A DNA stretch of 64,000 nucleotides, from the NCBI GenBank assembly GCA_025055755.1, contig JANWWF010000001.1:476670-540669 (forward strand), given 5' to 3'. Position 1 is the stretch's first letter. The number at the start of each line of letters is the position of its first letter. This DNA comes from Candidatus Kapaibacterium sp. GTDB lineage: Bacteria > Bacteroidota > Ignavibacteria > Kapaibacteriales > NICIL-2. The notes beneath the pieces are model-generated. The model saw nothing but the letters and a program-made list of their open reading frames with translations. It did not search any database and had not been told where the DNA came from. This document shows positions 1 through 9,201 of this stretch, piece by piece. Position numbers and translations under genes: made by a program.

Positions 1-171
1 TTGTCTAACAGAACACAAGGCGCAGGCAGTTTCTCTGGCATTTTGAAGAGCTGGCTACCATTGTATTGACTGCCAGCAGTAACTGCAATATCGCACTCTC
101 GCCTCGATTTGCTCATTTGTCATTGGAGAGTGCTGGTATTTTTGCGTGCTTTGTTCACTGCATGTCTTTAT

Positions 172-3100
172 ATGCAGCACCGAATTGCCCCTTTAGAGCA
201 GGTTCTCGAGCGCATCCGCGCAACTGATTGGTACCGCACTCTTTCTACTCGTCTCCGCGCAGACCAAACCACCTCGGTCAAAACGCTCCACGGTTCACTT
301 GGCGGCTTTGTCATAGCAGCACTGCAACCAGTGCTCAATCGGCAACTTGTCGTCGTTACCGATACAGCAGAGGTGGAGCGCTGGGTACACGATCTTCGCC
401 AGTTCGACATTCCCGCTCAACAGTGCATTCCAGGGCGTCGCCGCAGAACAGATCCTGAGCACCGCGAGCTTCAGCCTGCTCTCGACGCCCTTTCGGCGTA
501 TTGGCAGGAGCGCTCCACAGTGCTTGTGCTCAGTCCTCAGTCGTGGCAATTGCGCTTGCCACCACCAGATTGGTTTTCTGCTCATGCCATCGCCATTCGC
601 CGCGGCGATACCCTGCCGTTTGAGGACTTTTGCCAATACTTGATTCTTGGTGGATACCATCGGAGCGATTATGTAACCGAAGCAGGGGAAATTTCCATAC
701 GTGGGGGCATCGTGGATGTTTTCCCGTTAGGCTGGCAATTGCCACTACGGTTTGAGTTCCTCGGCGACACGATTGAATCCATCCGCGAATTCGATCCGCT
801 TTCGCAACGAAGCATTCGCCCGGTGGAGTCTGCCTTTCTGTTTTCTGCGTATCCTCGCGATGAGCATCACTTCACCACTACGGTAGAGGACTTCATCGAA
901 CCTTCTGCCTTAGTTGTCATCGAGCATCCGGAAGAAGTCCAGCGGCAGTTTAACGAGCAAGGAACCGTTGCGCATCTTGATCGCTTTACGCGGCTTGCTA
1001 TCAATCCCCTGGGGCATGCAGATATCACCGTTCAATCATCTCCGCAACCAGCATGCCGCTCGGCGGTCGCAATGCTATACGACACTTTGCTCGAGTTAGA
1101 GCAAGCAGGTTCGCTGGTGCTCCTGTGTGCTGATAGTAGCATCCACCTGGAGCGTCTGTCGGCCCTCTTGCGCACAATGGCAGAACAGCGCCCAGCCGAG
1201 GAACAGCTTCACCTTGACCGTATTCTCCTTAGCCCACGAACGCCGGATGCGGGATTTCTGCTTGTGCGCGATGGAATTGCTGTCATTACCGAGCATGAAA
1301 TCTTCGAGCGTCGCCGTGCAGTAACAGAACAACAGTCGCGCACAAAGCTCACTCTCCGCCAGCTCCAGCAGCTTCGCCGCGGCGATTACCTGGTGCACAT
1401 TGACAAAGGCATTTGCCAATTCGACGGCTTAGAGACCATCGACATCGGTGGTCATAAGCAAGAGTGTGTACGGCTGCTCTTCGCCGATGGCGATGTGGTG
1501 TATCTGCACCTGAACTACATCACGAAGCTGGAACGTTACTCAGCAGTCGAAGGACAACCTCCTGCGCTCAGCAAACTTGGCACGCGTGAATGGGAGCGGA
1601 AAAAATCCCGCATCAAGCAAAAGCTCAAGGACCTTGCTCGCGATTTGATCGCTCTCTACGCCAAACGTAAAGCAACCCCAGGCTTTGCATTTCCGCCCGA
1701 CACGGTGTGGCAAACCGAGATGGAAGCCTCGTTCATGTATGAGGACACTCCTGACCAAGCGCGTGCAACGCAGGAAGTCAAGCGGGATATGGAATCGCCC
1801 ACGCCAATGGATCGTCTTATCTGCGGGGACGTCGGTTTTGGAAAGACAGAAATTGCCATCCGCGCTGCATTCAAGGCTGTGCAGGCAGGCAAGCAAGTTG
1901 CAGTGCTCGTTCCCACAACCATCTTAGCCCGCCAGCATTACGATACCTTTCGAGAGCGTCTGTCGCGTTACCCCGTGCGGATCGAGCTTCTAAGCCGCAT
2001 GCGCACCACCGCCGAGCAGTCGGCAATCCTACGAGACCTTGCCGAGGGGAAAGTGGACATCCTCATCGGCACCCATCGCATCCTTTCCAACGACGTGCGC
2101 TTCCGTGACTTGGGGCTACTTATCATCGACGAAGAGCAACGCTTTGGTGTGGCCGCTAAGGAAAAACTTCGCCAAATGCGCGTCAACATCGACACCTTGA
2201 CCTTGACCGCCACACCGATACCGCGGACGTTGAACTTTTCCCTTATGGGCGCCCGTGACTTAAGCATCATCGAGACACCTCCTCGAAACCGCTTGCCGAT
2301 AGAAACCGAAGTTCTTGAGTGGGACGAGGCAACGTTGCGCCACGCGATTACCCGAGAGCTGGAACGCGGCGGACAAATCTTTGTCGTCAGCGATTCAATC
2401 GAGGGAATCCCTGCAATCCAGCAGCGCCTGTTGAACCTTGTCCCCACCTTGCGCATTGGAATTGCCCATGGGCAGCTGTCTCCCAGTACCCTGGAAACGG
2501 TCGTCGAGCGATTCTTGGAGCGAAAGTATGATGTCCTTTTGGCAACCAAGATCATCGAAAATGGCTTGGACATGCCGAATGTCAACACGATTATCATCGT
2601 CAATGCCGAGCGGTTTGGTCTTGCGGAGCTATATCAGCTTCGTGGACGTGTTGGGCGATCGAATCGGCAAGCGTATTGCTACCTTGTGGTTCAGTCGCTG
2701 CGTGGTCTTAACCGACACGCACTGGAGCGTCTGCGGGCAATCGAGGAATTCACTGAATTGGGCAGTGGTTTTCAGCTTGCTCTTCGCGACTTGGAGCTGC
2801 GCGGTGCTGGCAACATCTTCGGTGCTGAGCAGAGCGGCTACATCAACGAAGTCGGTTTTGAGACCTACCACCGCATTCTCGACGAGGCAATTGCCGAACT
2901 CCGCGCAGAAGAATTCGCCGAACTTTTCCCTCAGCAAGAACGCGCCTATGTCAACGATGCTGTAGCGATCGAGCTGCCGACCGACGCTCTGCTTCCATCG
3001 TCGTACATCCCACTTGACACTGAGCGATTCGAGTGGTATAAGCGTTTGTATCGTTGCAGCTCGGCAGAAGAGCTGGCACAAATTCGTGAGGAGTTGCACG

Positions 3101-3456
3101 ATCGGTATGGAAATCTTCCTCCCGAAGCAGAGCAGCTTCTCTTTGGCGTGCATTTGCGCATTCTTGGCTCTCGCTTAGGGGCAGAACGGGTGCGCATCGA
3201 AGGCTCATTGATGAGCATTGAGCTTCCCCGCTCTGCGCCCGCGTGGTACTACCAAGAGACGTTTCCTGTGCTTGTTGCTGCCGCTGCAGAAATCAGTGGC
3301 GCCCGCTTCCGCCAAGTCAATAGTCTTGCCGTCCTTGATGTCCCTATTGCTTCGCCTGCAGAGGCAGTGGCTGCACTGGAGCGACTCTGGAGCGCAGTGC
3401 AAACGCTCCGACAAGAGTCAGGAACACGCGCAGCAGCCCTTAGAACATCTCCGTGA
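172..3456 (+). CDS. mfd: Transcription-repair coupling factor Mfd
   Basis: ORF 109..3456; the first ATG giving MQHRIAPLEQ is at 172. Contains CarD-like region (LRRGDYLVHIDKGICQFDGLE), helicase motifs GDVGFGKTEIAIRAAFKA, DEEQRFGV, TATPIPRTLNFSLMGARDLSIIETPP, QLRGRVGRS. Confidence 0.97.
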   Translation: MQHRIAPLEQVLERIRATDWYRTLSTRLRADQTTSVKTLHGSLGGFVIAALQPVLNRQLVVVTDTAEVERWVHDLRQFDIPAQQCIPGRRRRTDPEHRELQPALDALSAYWQERSTVLVLSPQSWQLRLPPPDWFSAHAIAIRRGDTLPFEDFCQYLILGGYHRSDYVTEAGEISIRGGIVDVFPLGWQLPLRFEFLGDTIESIREFDPLSQRSIRPVESAFLFSAYPRDEHHFTTTVEDFIEPSALVVIEHPEEVQRQFNEQGTVAHLDRFTRLAINPLGHADITVQSSPQPACRSAVAMLYDTLLELEQAGSLVLLCADSSIHLERLSALLRTMAEQRPAEEQLHLDRILLSPRTPDAGFLLVRDGIAVITEHEIFERRRAVTEQQSRTKLTLRQLQQLRRGDYLVHIDKGICQFDGLETIDIGGHKQECVRLLFADGDVVYLHLNYITKLERYSAVEGQPPALSKLGTREWERKKSRIKQKLKDLARDLIALYAKRKATPGFAFPPDTVWQTEMEASFMYEDTPDQARATQEVKRDMESPTPMDRLICGDVGFGKTEIAIRAAFKAVQAGKQVAVLVPTTILARQHYDTFRERLSRYPVRIELLSRMRTTAEQSAILRDLAEGKVDILIGTHRILSNDVRFRDLGLLIIDEEQRFGVAAKEKLRQMRVNIDTLTLTATPIPRTLNFSLMGARDLSIIETPPRNRLPIETEVLEWDEATLRHAITRELERGGQIFVVSDSIEGIPAIQQRLLNLVPTLRIGIAHGQLSPSTLETVVERFLERKYDVLLATKIIENGLDMPNVNTIIIVNAERFGLAELYQLRGRVGRSNRQAYCYLVVQSLRGLNRHALERLRAIEEFTELGSGFQLALRDLELRGAGNIFGAEQSGYINEVGFETYHRILDEAIAELRAEEFAELFPQQERAYVNDAVAIELPTDALLPSSYIPLDTERFEWYKRLYRCSSAEELAQIREELHDRYGNLPPEAEQLLFGVHLRILGSRLGAERVRIEGSLMSIELPRSAPAWYYQETFPVLVAAAAEISGARFRQVNSLAVLDVPIASPAEAVAALERLWSAVQTLRQESGTRAAALRTSP

Positions 3457-4624
3457 GATTGTATTCGTGCAACTTGCGATAAAGAGTGCGCTCGCTGATT
3501 CCTAAAGCGCGCGCTGCACTCCGTCTGCTCCCGTTGAAGCGTTTGAGTGCAGCGATAATGAGGCGACGTTCCATTTCATCCAGCCGGAAATCATCGGGAT
3601 CACGTCTGCTGATGTCTTCCTCCCCTTCAGAACGAAGCGAAGATAGGACACTCTGCCACTGGGCAAAGCGCTCCGCCAGTGTGGCAAGAGCCTGGCGCAC
3701 AGCAGCCATCTCTGCGTGGAGCTGCAGCAAGGTTTGGTAGACCAACCCCAGGTCCAGTGGAGGCTGTTCTGCAGGCGGTGCACTATGCAGCACAAGCGCA
3801 CGGCTTGGCTCTGGTATCTCTTCACGCTTAAGATAACGGCGGACATCTTCTGCTGTTATACGCCGTCCCTGTCCGATAGTAACAAGCGTTTCTACCAGAT
3901 TTCGCAGTTCGCGTACATTCCCTCGCCAGTTGTGCTGCTGGAGAACTGCTATTGCCTCTGGTTCAATGCCTTCGTAGGAAATTCCTAAGCGCTCAGCTAC
4001 TTTAGTGCCGTAGTATTCTACCAGCAGTGGGATATCCTCCAGCCGCTTACGTAGAGGCGGCAGATGAATGTGCACGGCATTGAGGCGATAGAACAGGTCC
4101 TCGCGGAACCGTCCTTGGCGAACCTCATACGCAAGATCACGGTTGGTGGCTGCAATGACGCGGACATCCACCTTGATAACCTGCGTCGAGCCGAGGCGCG
4201 TAAATTCCCCGTTTTCCAGCACTCGCAGAAGTTTGACCTGGGTCCCCAGTGGCATCTCGCCGATCTCATCAAGGAACATTGTGCCACCGTTGGCAACCTC
4301 GAAAAATCCCTTCCGCTGCTCGACTGCGCCGGTGAATGCTCCCTTTTCGTGCCCAAAGAGCTCCGACTCGAGCAACGTTTCAGGAATTGCTCCACAGTTG
4401 ACGCTGATGAAAGGTGCCTTGCGGCGGGGACTCAAGCCGTGCATTGCCCGCGCGAACACATCTTTTCCTGTTCCGGTTTCGCCGGTGATAAGCACGGTCA
4501 GATCTGTCGGAGCTATTTGGAGCAGCTTTTCGATTGCTTCGAGAAGAAGCGGCGAATTCCCAACAATCCCATAGCGCAGTTGCAACAGCTGCAGTGCTGC
4601 GGATGTTGTTTGCTGTGCCGTCAT
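3440..4624 (-). CDS. Sigma-54 interaction domain, Fis-type HTH transcriptional regulator (no receiver domain)
   Basis: GETGTGKD Walker A, ESELFGHEKGAFTGA (sigma-54 contact loop), GGTMFLDEIGEMPL, C-terminal Fis-like HTH RRSAARALGISERTLYRKLHEYNL. ATG at 4624 overlaps the upstream stop codon. Confidence 0.93.
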   Translation of the reverse strand: MTAQQTTSAALQLLQLRYGIVGNSPLLLEAIEKLLQIAPTDLTVLITGETGTGKDVFARAMHGLSPRRKAPFISVNCGAIPETLLESELFGHEKGAFTGAVEQRKGFFEVANGGTMFLDEIGEMPLGTQVKLLRVLENGEFTRLGSTQVIKVDVRVIAATNRDLAYEVRQGRFREDLFYRLNAVHIHLPPLRKRLEDIPLLVEYYGTKVAERLGISYEGIEPEAIAVLQQHNWRGNVRELRNLVETLVTIGQGRRITAEDVRRYLKREEIPEPSRALVLHSAPPAEQPPLDLGLVYQTLLQLHAEMAAVRQALATLAERFAQWQSVLSSLRSEGEEDISRRDPDDFRLDEMERRLIIAALKRFNGSRRSAARALGISERTLYRKLHEYNLTEMF

Positions 4625-5283
4625 GGTTCCCGTGGAGCATCTGGTTTGCTTGAATACTCGTTCCATCCACCGGTGTAGATGAACACGTGCTCAAAGCCGA
4701 TACTTTTGAGCACTTCTGACAACTTATGGCTCAGCTCACAGTTGCCTCCACCACAGTAGGTCACCACCGGTCGGCGCTTATCGAGGCTGTAGAGCATTTG
4801 CATCATCGAGCTGCGATATGTCGGGTCCAGCTCGAAAAGCTGGATGTCCACATTCTGTGCGCGCGGAATGTGTCCTTGGTCGAACTCGTCACGGCGTCGT
4901 GCATCGAAGAAAAGGACGTCTTCGTTGCGCAGCATCATAAGCACCTGCTTGTAGGTCACCGCGCGAATGCCGCCTTGTTCGGAAGGCGATATTGCATCAT
5001 TCTTGGGTGGAAGTCGTGGCTCGGTGCGCTGCTGGAGGGATGTATCTGCTGGTCGTATGCGCTGTGCTCCTGGTAAAGTGTCCCGCTTCGCAGCAGCCGC
5101 AGTGGTGTCGGTCAGTTGCAGCGGCAATAGCGACACAAGTGCCTCGGTGCTGAGGGTGTCCATCACGCGTGGCTGCCGAATCCACGGCAGTGGCTTGACG
5201 GAAAAGGCAGCATTGTACACCACTGCCAGCACTACGGCAGTGCCAATGATGATTGCTGCATCGCGGAGCGTTGTTTTCAGCAT
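4621..5283 (-). CDS. Membrane-anchored rhodanese-like domain protein
   Basis: N-terminal hydrophobic segment (AAIIIGTAVVLAVVYNAAF) and rhodanese domain with VLFFDARRRDEFDQGHIPRAQNVD and VVTYCGGGNCELSHKL. Confidence 0.85.
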   Translation of the reverse strand: MLKTTLRDAAIIIGTAVVLAVVYNAAFSVKPLPWIRQPRVMDTLSTEALVSLLPLQLTDTTAAAAKRDTLPGAQRIRPADTSLQQRTEPRLPPKNDAISPSEQGGIRAVTYKQVLMMLRNEDVLFFDARRRDEFDQGHIPRAQNVDIQLFELDPTYRSSMMQMLYSLDKRRPVVTYCGGGNCELSHKLSEVLKSIGFEHVFIYTGGWNEYSSKPDAPREP

Positions 5284-5293
5284 CGGAGGTAGC

Positions 5294-5662
5294 TCAGAGA
5301 TTGCGAACTGCCTTCAAAATTGCATAAGCGCGGTTTATCTCCTGTGCTCGTTGCTCCGCCCAGCGACGTTGCTGGTCAGGAGCAGAAGCATAGCGATCAG
5401 GATGCACACGGGCAATCGCACGGCGATAGGCTGCTTTGATCTCAGCATTCGTCGCCGATGGCGGCACGCCAAGTGTGCGATATGCCCATTCGACAATGCC
5501 GCTTGTTCGGGGCGGAGGTGGTTGTGTCCGCGGTTGATGGAGCTCCTCGATAATGCGACGAAGTTCTTCATCCTCGATCGTAGCATACGAGGTTGAGGAT
5601 GCACTCCGCCCGGCCGAGAGCTCTGCCCGAAGAATGCGAAGGATGCGCTCGAGAATACCCAT
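5294..5662 (-). CDS. Small J-domain (DnaJ-like) protein
   Basis: C-terminal J domain YRTLGVPPSATNAEIKAAYRRAIARVHPDRYA...EINRAYAILK with HPD motif. Confidence 0.85.
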   Translation of the reverse strand: MGILERILRILRAELSAGRSASSTSYATIEDEELRRIIEELHQPRTQPPPPRTSGIVEWAYRTLGVPPSATNAEIKAAYRRAIARVHPDRYASAPDQQRRWAEQRAQEINRAYAILKAVRNL

Positions 5663-6436
5663 TTACGTTCGGCGGTGTACCATGGTGCTACTTGCTTGGT
5701 CACGTGGCATGATTAAGACGTCATGGATGCTCACGTGCGGCGGTCGCGTTGCACAAAACAGGGCAACTTCTGCTACATCGCGCGCCGTCAGCGGCTTCAT
5801 GCCTGCATAGACGGATGCTGCCCGCTCTGTATTTCCTCGGAATCGCACGATGGAAAATTCCGTTTCCACCATGCCCGGATCGATGTTCGTCACGCGCACG
5901 CCTGTGCCGAGCAAGTCCATTTGCATTGCTTCGCTGAGTGCGCGGACAGCGTGCTTGGTGGCACAATAGACGTTGCCCATCGGATAGACTTGCCGTCCTG
6001 CTATCGAGCCGATGTTGATAATCATCCCCTCCCCCCGTTCAATCATGCCGGGAAGAATCAGCCGCGTGACCGTCAGAAGTCCCCGAATGTTGGTGTCGAT
6101 CATCTCGTCCCAATCGTCGAAACTACCGTTTTGGATTGGTGTCAGCCCTCGCGCCAGCCCGGCATTGTTGATGAGGATGTCCACTGCTTGCCACTCTGAG
6201 GGCAGTGCATGCAGGGCTGTTTCCACCGCTTGCCGATCGCGGACGTCGCACACAACGGGCAGCGTCGAGCGTCCCGTGTGCTCTTCGATGTGGCGAGCAA
6301 TCTGGCGAAGTTTTTCCTCCCGGCGTGCAAGGAGGATAACGCGCGAGCCCGCCTCGGCAAATATCTCCGCACAGGCATGCCCTATGCCACTCGAGGCACC
6401 AGTTACCAGCGAAATACGACCTTCCAACGGTTTCAT
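5663..6436 (-). CDS. SDR family NAD(P)-dependent oxidoreductase
   Basis: ATG at 6436 (MKPLEGRISLVTGASSGIGHACAEIF); TGxxxGxG motif, NNAG, YCATKHA (YxxxK). Confidence 0.93.
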   Translation of the reverse strand: MKPLEGRISLVTGASSGIGHACAEIFAEAGSRVILLARREEKLRQIARHIEEHTGRSTLPVVCDVRDRQAVETALHALPSEWQAVDILINNAGLARGLTPIQNGSFDDWDEMIDTNIRGLLTVTRLILPGMIERGEGMIINIGSIAGRQVYPMGNVYCATKHAVRALSEAMQMDLLGTGVRVTNIDPGMVETEFSIVRFRGNTERAASVYAGMKPLTARDVAEVALFCATRPPHVSIHDVLIMPRDQASSTMVHRRT

Positions 6437-6465
6437 CGCAATGCCACAAACAATGCAGAAGGAAA

Positions 6466-6474
6466 GCAAAACTA
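6466..6474 (-). promoter_or_regulatory. TAnnTTTGC Bacteroidota-type -7 element upstream of the SDR gene
   Basis: Minus strand TAGTTTTGC, 30 nt upstream of the SDR start. Confidence 0.5.
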
Positions 6475-6498
6475 CAGCTACTGCTGCGCTATTTGTCC

Positions 6499-6507
6499 TA
6501 TCTTTGC
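6499..6507 (+). promoter_or_regulatory. TAnnTTTGC Bacteroidota-type -7 element upstream of the M16-like gene
   Basis: Plus strand TATCTTTGC, 26 nt upstream of ATG 6533. Confidence 0.5.
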
Positions 6508-6532
6508 GGGCAAGTGTCTTTTCTGACAAGCG

Positions 6533-7864
6533 ATGCAGGCAGTACCACGGTTGGACGCACCTTCCTATCGTTTTCCCGAGCCAACGGTGACCACAACGTC
6601 CCGCGGCGCCCGTATCCTGCTTTTGCCTATGCCAACAGCGACAACGGTCACCATTGGTGCTATGGTCACCGAAGGCTCGGCGACCGAGCCAGAGCTTGGC
6701 ATGGCACATGTCGTCGCAGCACTTCTTTCGCGTGGCACGCGCCGCCGCAGTGAAGCAGAGTTTGTTGCAGCTATCGATCGGCTCGGCGCATCGTACAATG
6801 CCACTGCAACGCGACGGAGTATTAGCGCATGCATCGTGGGGCTACCGGAGCACCTGCCGCAGCTTGTCGAGCTACTGGCTGAGTCCATCCTGGAGCCAGC
6901 GTTCGACGAAGCAGAGCTGGAAAAGGTCCGCACGTTCACACTGGCGTCTTTCCCGGTGCTTCTGGCTGATGCCAGCTACCGCGCACGCCGCATCTTTCAG
7001 AAACTCCGCTACCCTGGCCACCCTTACGGACGCCCTCCGCAGGGCACACCGGCAACGGTAGCCCGTATCAGCGCCACTGCTATTCGCCAGTGGTACGATC
7101 ATCTTCGCACCCGCTGTGGCTGGCGCATAATCGTTATCGGCGCTTTTACCCCTGACAAAATCACCGCGCAGCTGGAACAGCAGTTCGGCGCACTTTGCGA
7201 TGCACCGCGGACGACGCTCCCCCCGCCCTCAGAGCCATCTCCCGCGATCGGTATCGGGCAAAGCGTGCTAACCGAGCAAGTAGAGCTTCGGCTGGGGCAT
7301 GGAACGGTGCCCTACACCAGTCCAGATTACGCTGCCACCCTGCTGATTGCCACTGCATTTGCCGGCCACTTCCGCTCGCGCGTCAATCTGCTCCTCCGCG
7401 AGCAAGAAGGGCTCACCTACGGCGCCTACGGGATGTTGATGGCAAGCAAATCGAGCGGAACGTTCTCGGTCGCAACCAGCACAACACCGCCGAACGTGTC
7501 TCGTGCGATGGACCTTTTGCTCGAGCAGTGGCGCCGCCTTGCCATAGAGCCATTTTCCGAGGAGGAACTCCATCACGCTCGCCAGTACCTTTTTGGCAAC
7601 TTCTGGCGGAGTGTCGAAACACCCGACGCTGTTGCTTCGATTGCCATCGAGCTGGCACTCAATGACCTTCCGCCGGACTTCTACACGCACCTATTCCGCA
7701 CGATGGCGACCCTCACCCCCGACGACCTGCTACCGGTCCAGCAGCGCGTGTTCGATCCAGCGCAGCTATTGGTAGCTGCTGTTGGCGATCAAGATATGCT
7801 GGCGCACACCCTGGCAGCCTATGGCACGCCGGTGCCGGTCTTGCTCGAAGAGGAGCAACAATAA
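6533..7864 (+). CDS. M16 (pitrilysin/MPP-like) family protein lacking the HxxEH zinc motif
   Basis: M16 two-domain layout: GMAHVVAALLSRGTRRRSEAEF at the position where active members have HFLEHM..KGT; C-terminal half has LREQEGLTYGAYGM, the conserved R/Y region. Confidence 0.82.
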   Translation: MQAVPRLDAPSYRFPEPTVTTTSRGARILLLPMPTATTVTIGAMVTEGSATEPELGMAHVVAALLSRGTRRRSEAEFVAAIDRLGASYNATATRRSISACIVGLPEHLPQLVELLAESILEPAFDEAELEKVRTFTLASFPVLLADASYRARRIFQKLRYPGHPYGRPPQGTPATVARISATAIRQWYDHLRTRCGWRIIVIGAFTPDKITAQLEQQFGALCDAPRTTLPPPSEPSPAIGIGQSVLTEQVELRLGHGTVPYTSPDYAATLLIATAFAGHFRSRVNLLLREQEGLTYGAYGMLMASKSSGTFSVATSTTPPNVSRAMDLLLEQWRRLAIEPFSEEELHHARQYLFGNFWRSVETPDAVASIAIELALNDLPPDFYTHLFRTMATLTPDDLLPVQQRVFDPAQLLVAAVGDQDMLAHTLAAYGTPVPVLLEEEQQ

Positions 7865-7918
7865 ATTTTGCCGCCATGTGTCAATCGAAGCCGTTGTTTC
7901 ATTCCCTCGCTGATTTCC

Positions 7919-8899
7919 ATGCAGTCTGACATCGAACAGCTCAAAGAGCTTGGTAACGCAATCGCAAAAGTTCGCACACAAATCGCTCGCGTCATCGTCG
8001 GGCAAGAGCGTATCATCGAGCAGCTCCTGATTAGCCTCTTTGCGCAGGGGCATTGCTTGTTGGTTGGTGTTCCCGGCTTGGCGAAAACATTGCTGGTCCG
8101 CACGCTGGCAGATACGCTGGACCTGAAATTTTCCCGCATTCAATTCACCCCAGACCTTATGCCCAGCGACATCACGGGCACCGAGGTTATCGAGGAAAAC
8201 ATTTCCACCGGCACAAAGCAGTTTCGCTTCATCCGGGGACCGGTGTTCGCGAACATCGTCCTTGCCGATGAAATCAACCGCACGCCCCCCAAAACCCAGG
8301 CAGCTCTGCTGGAAGCAATGCAAGAGCACCGCGTCACCGCGGCAGGAGTTACCTATCCCCTCGAAGAGCCGTTTTTCGTGTTAGCCACGCAAAACCCCAT
8401 CGAGCAGGAGGGCACCTATCCCTTGCCCGAAGCCCAGCTCGACCGCTTCATGTTCATGCTGGTGCTGGATTATCCCTCGTTCGAGGAGGAAGTGCAGATC
8501 GTCCGCACCACGACGCTGGAGTCTATGCCAACGGTGGAAAAGGTGCTCCACGCTGCCGACATTGTGCGGTACCAACGATTCGTTCGTCGCGTGCCAGTTG
8601 CCGATAACCTCATCGAGTATGCCGTCCGCCTGGTGCAGGCTACTCGTCCCCAAACCTCGCGCCATGAGCTGGTCCGCCGCTATGTGAGCTACGGTGCCGG
8701 TCCACGCGCATCGCAGTACTTGATTCTCGGCGCCAAGACTCGCGCCGCGCTCGAGGGTCGTTTCACCCCAGAGATTGCCGATATCCATGCAATTGCCCCC
8801 GCCGTTTTGAGCCATCGCATCGTACTGAACTTCCAGGCGGAAGCCGAAAATGTCACTGCGCCGCAGCTTATCCAGGAGCTTCTTGCAACGCTCGATTAG
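7919..8899 (+). CDS. MoxR-family AAA+ ATPase
   Basis: ATG at 7919 (MQSDIEQLKELGNAIAKVRTQIARVIVGQERIIEQLLISLFAQGHCLLVGVPGLAKTLLVRTLA); DEINRTPPKTQAALLEAMQE; FVLATQNPIEQEGTYPLPEAQLDRFMF. Confidence 0.95.
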   Translation: MQSDIEQLKELGNAIAKVRTQIARVIVGQERIIEQLLISLFAQGHCLLVGVPGLAKTLLVRTLADTLDLKFSRIQFTPDLMPSDITGTEVIEENISTGTKQFRFIRGPVFANIVLADEINRTPPKTQAALLEAMQEHRVTAAGVTYPLEEPFFVLATQNPIEQEGTYPLPEAQLDRFMFMLVLDYPSFEEEVQIVRTTTLESMPTVEKVLHAADIVRYQRFVRRVPVADNLIEYAVRLVQATRPQTSRHELVRRYVSYGAGPRASQYLILGAKTRAALEGRFTPEIADIHAIAPAVLSHRIVLNFQAEAENVTAPQLIQELLATLD

Positions 8900-9201
8900 C
8901 CAACTGCGACGCTTGGCGTACAGCATAGCGCTGGCGCTGGCAGTTGCCATGACCCAGCTCGATGAACGCATGCTGCTGCGGCCGGTGGTGCCGGTGGTGT
9001 ACACTCTCAGCGAAATACCGCCTATTCCCCGGCAGACGTTTGTCAGACTGGCATTCAATCCGCGCTGGAACTAAGCAGCTTTTCCTCCTTGAGCTGAGTC
9101 CCTTTTCGTCTCTTGCAGGCCGGTTGCAAAAGGCAAGGTTATTGCAACACGGCGCTATACTTTGGGATGACGGTTGTTGATACCCCGCAAGGGAGGCATC
9201 C

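Noticed and set aside
1968-2603. 211 aa minus-strand ORF
   Set aside because: Entirely antisense to the strongly supported mfd coding frame.
4064-4678. 204 aa plus-strand ORF
   Set aside because: Antisense to the sigma-54 regulator AAA+ domain; no recognisable protein features.
8850-9074. Short ORF overlapping the moxR 3' end
   Set aside because: Starts inside moxR in another frame, no domain or convincing initiation signal; possibly a remnant but not supportable as a gene.
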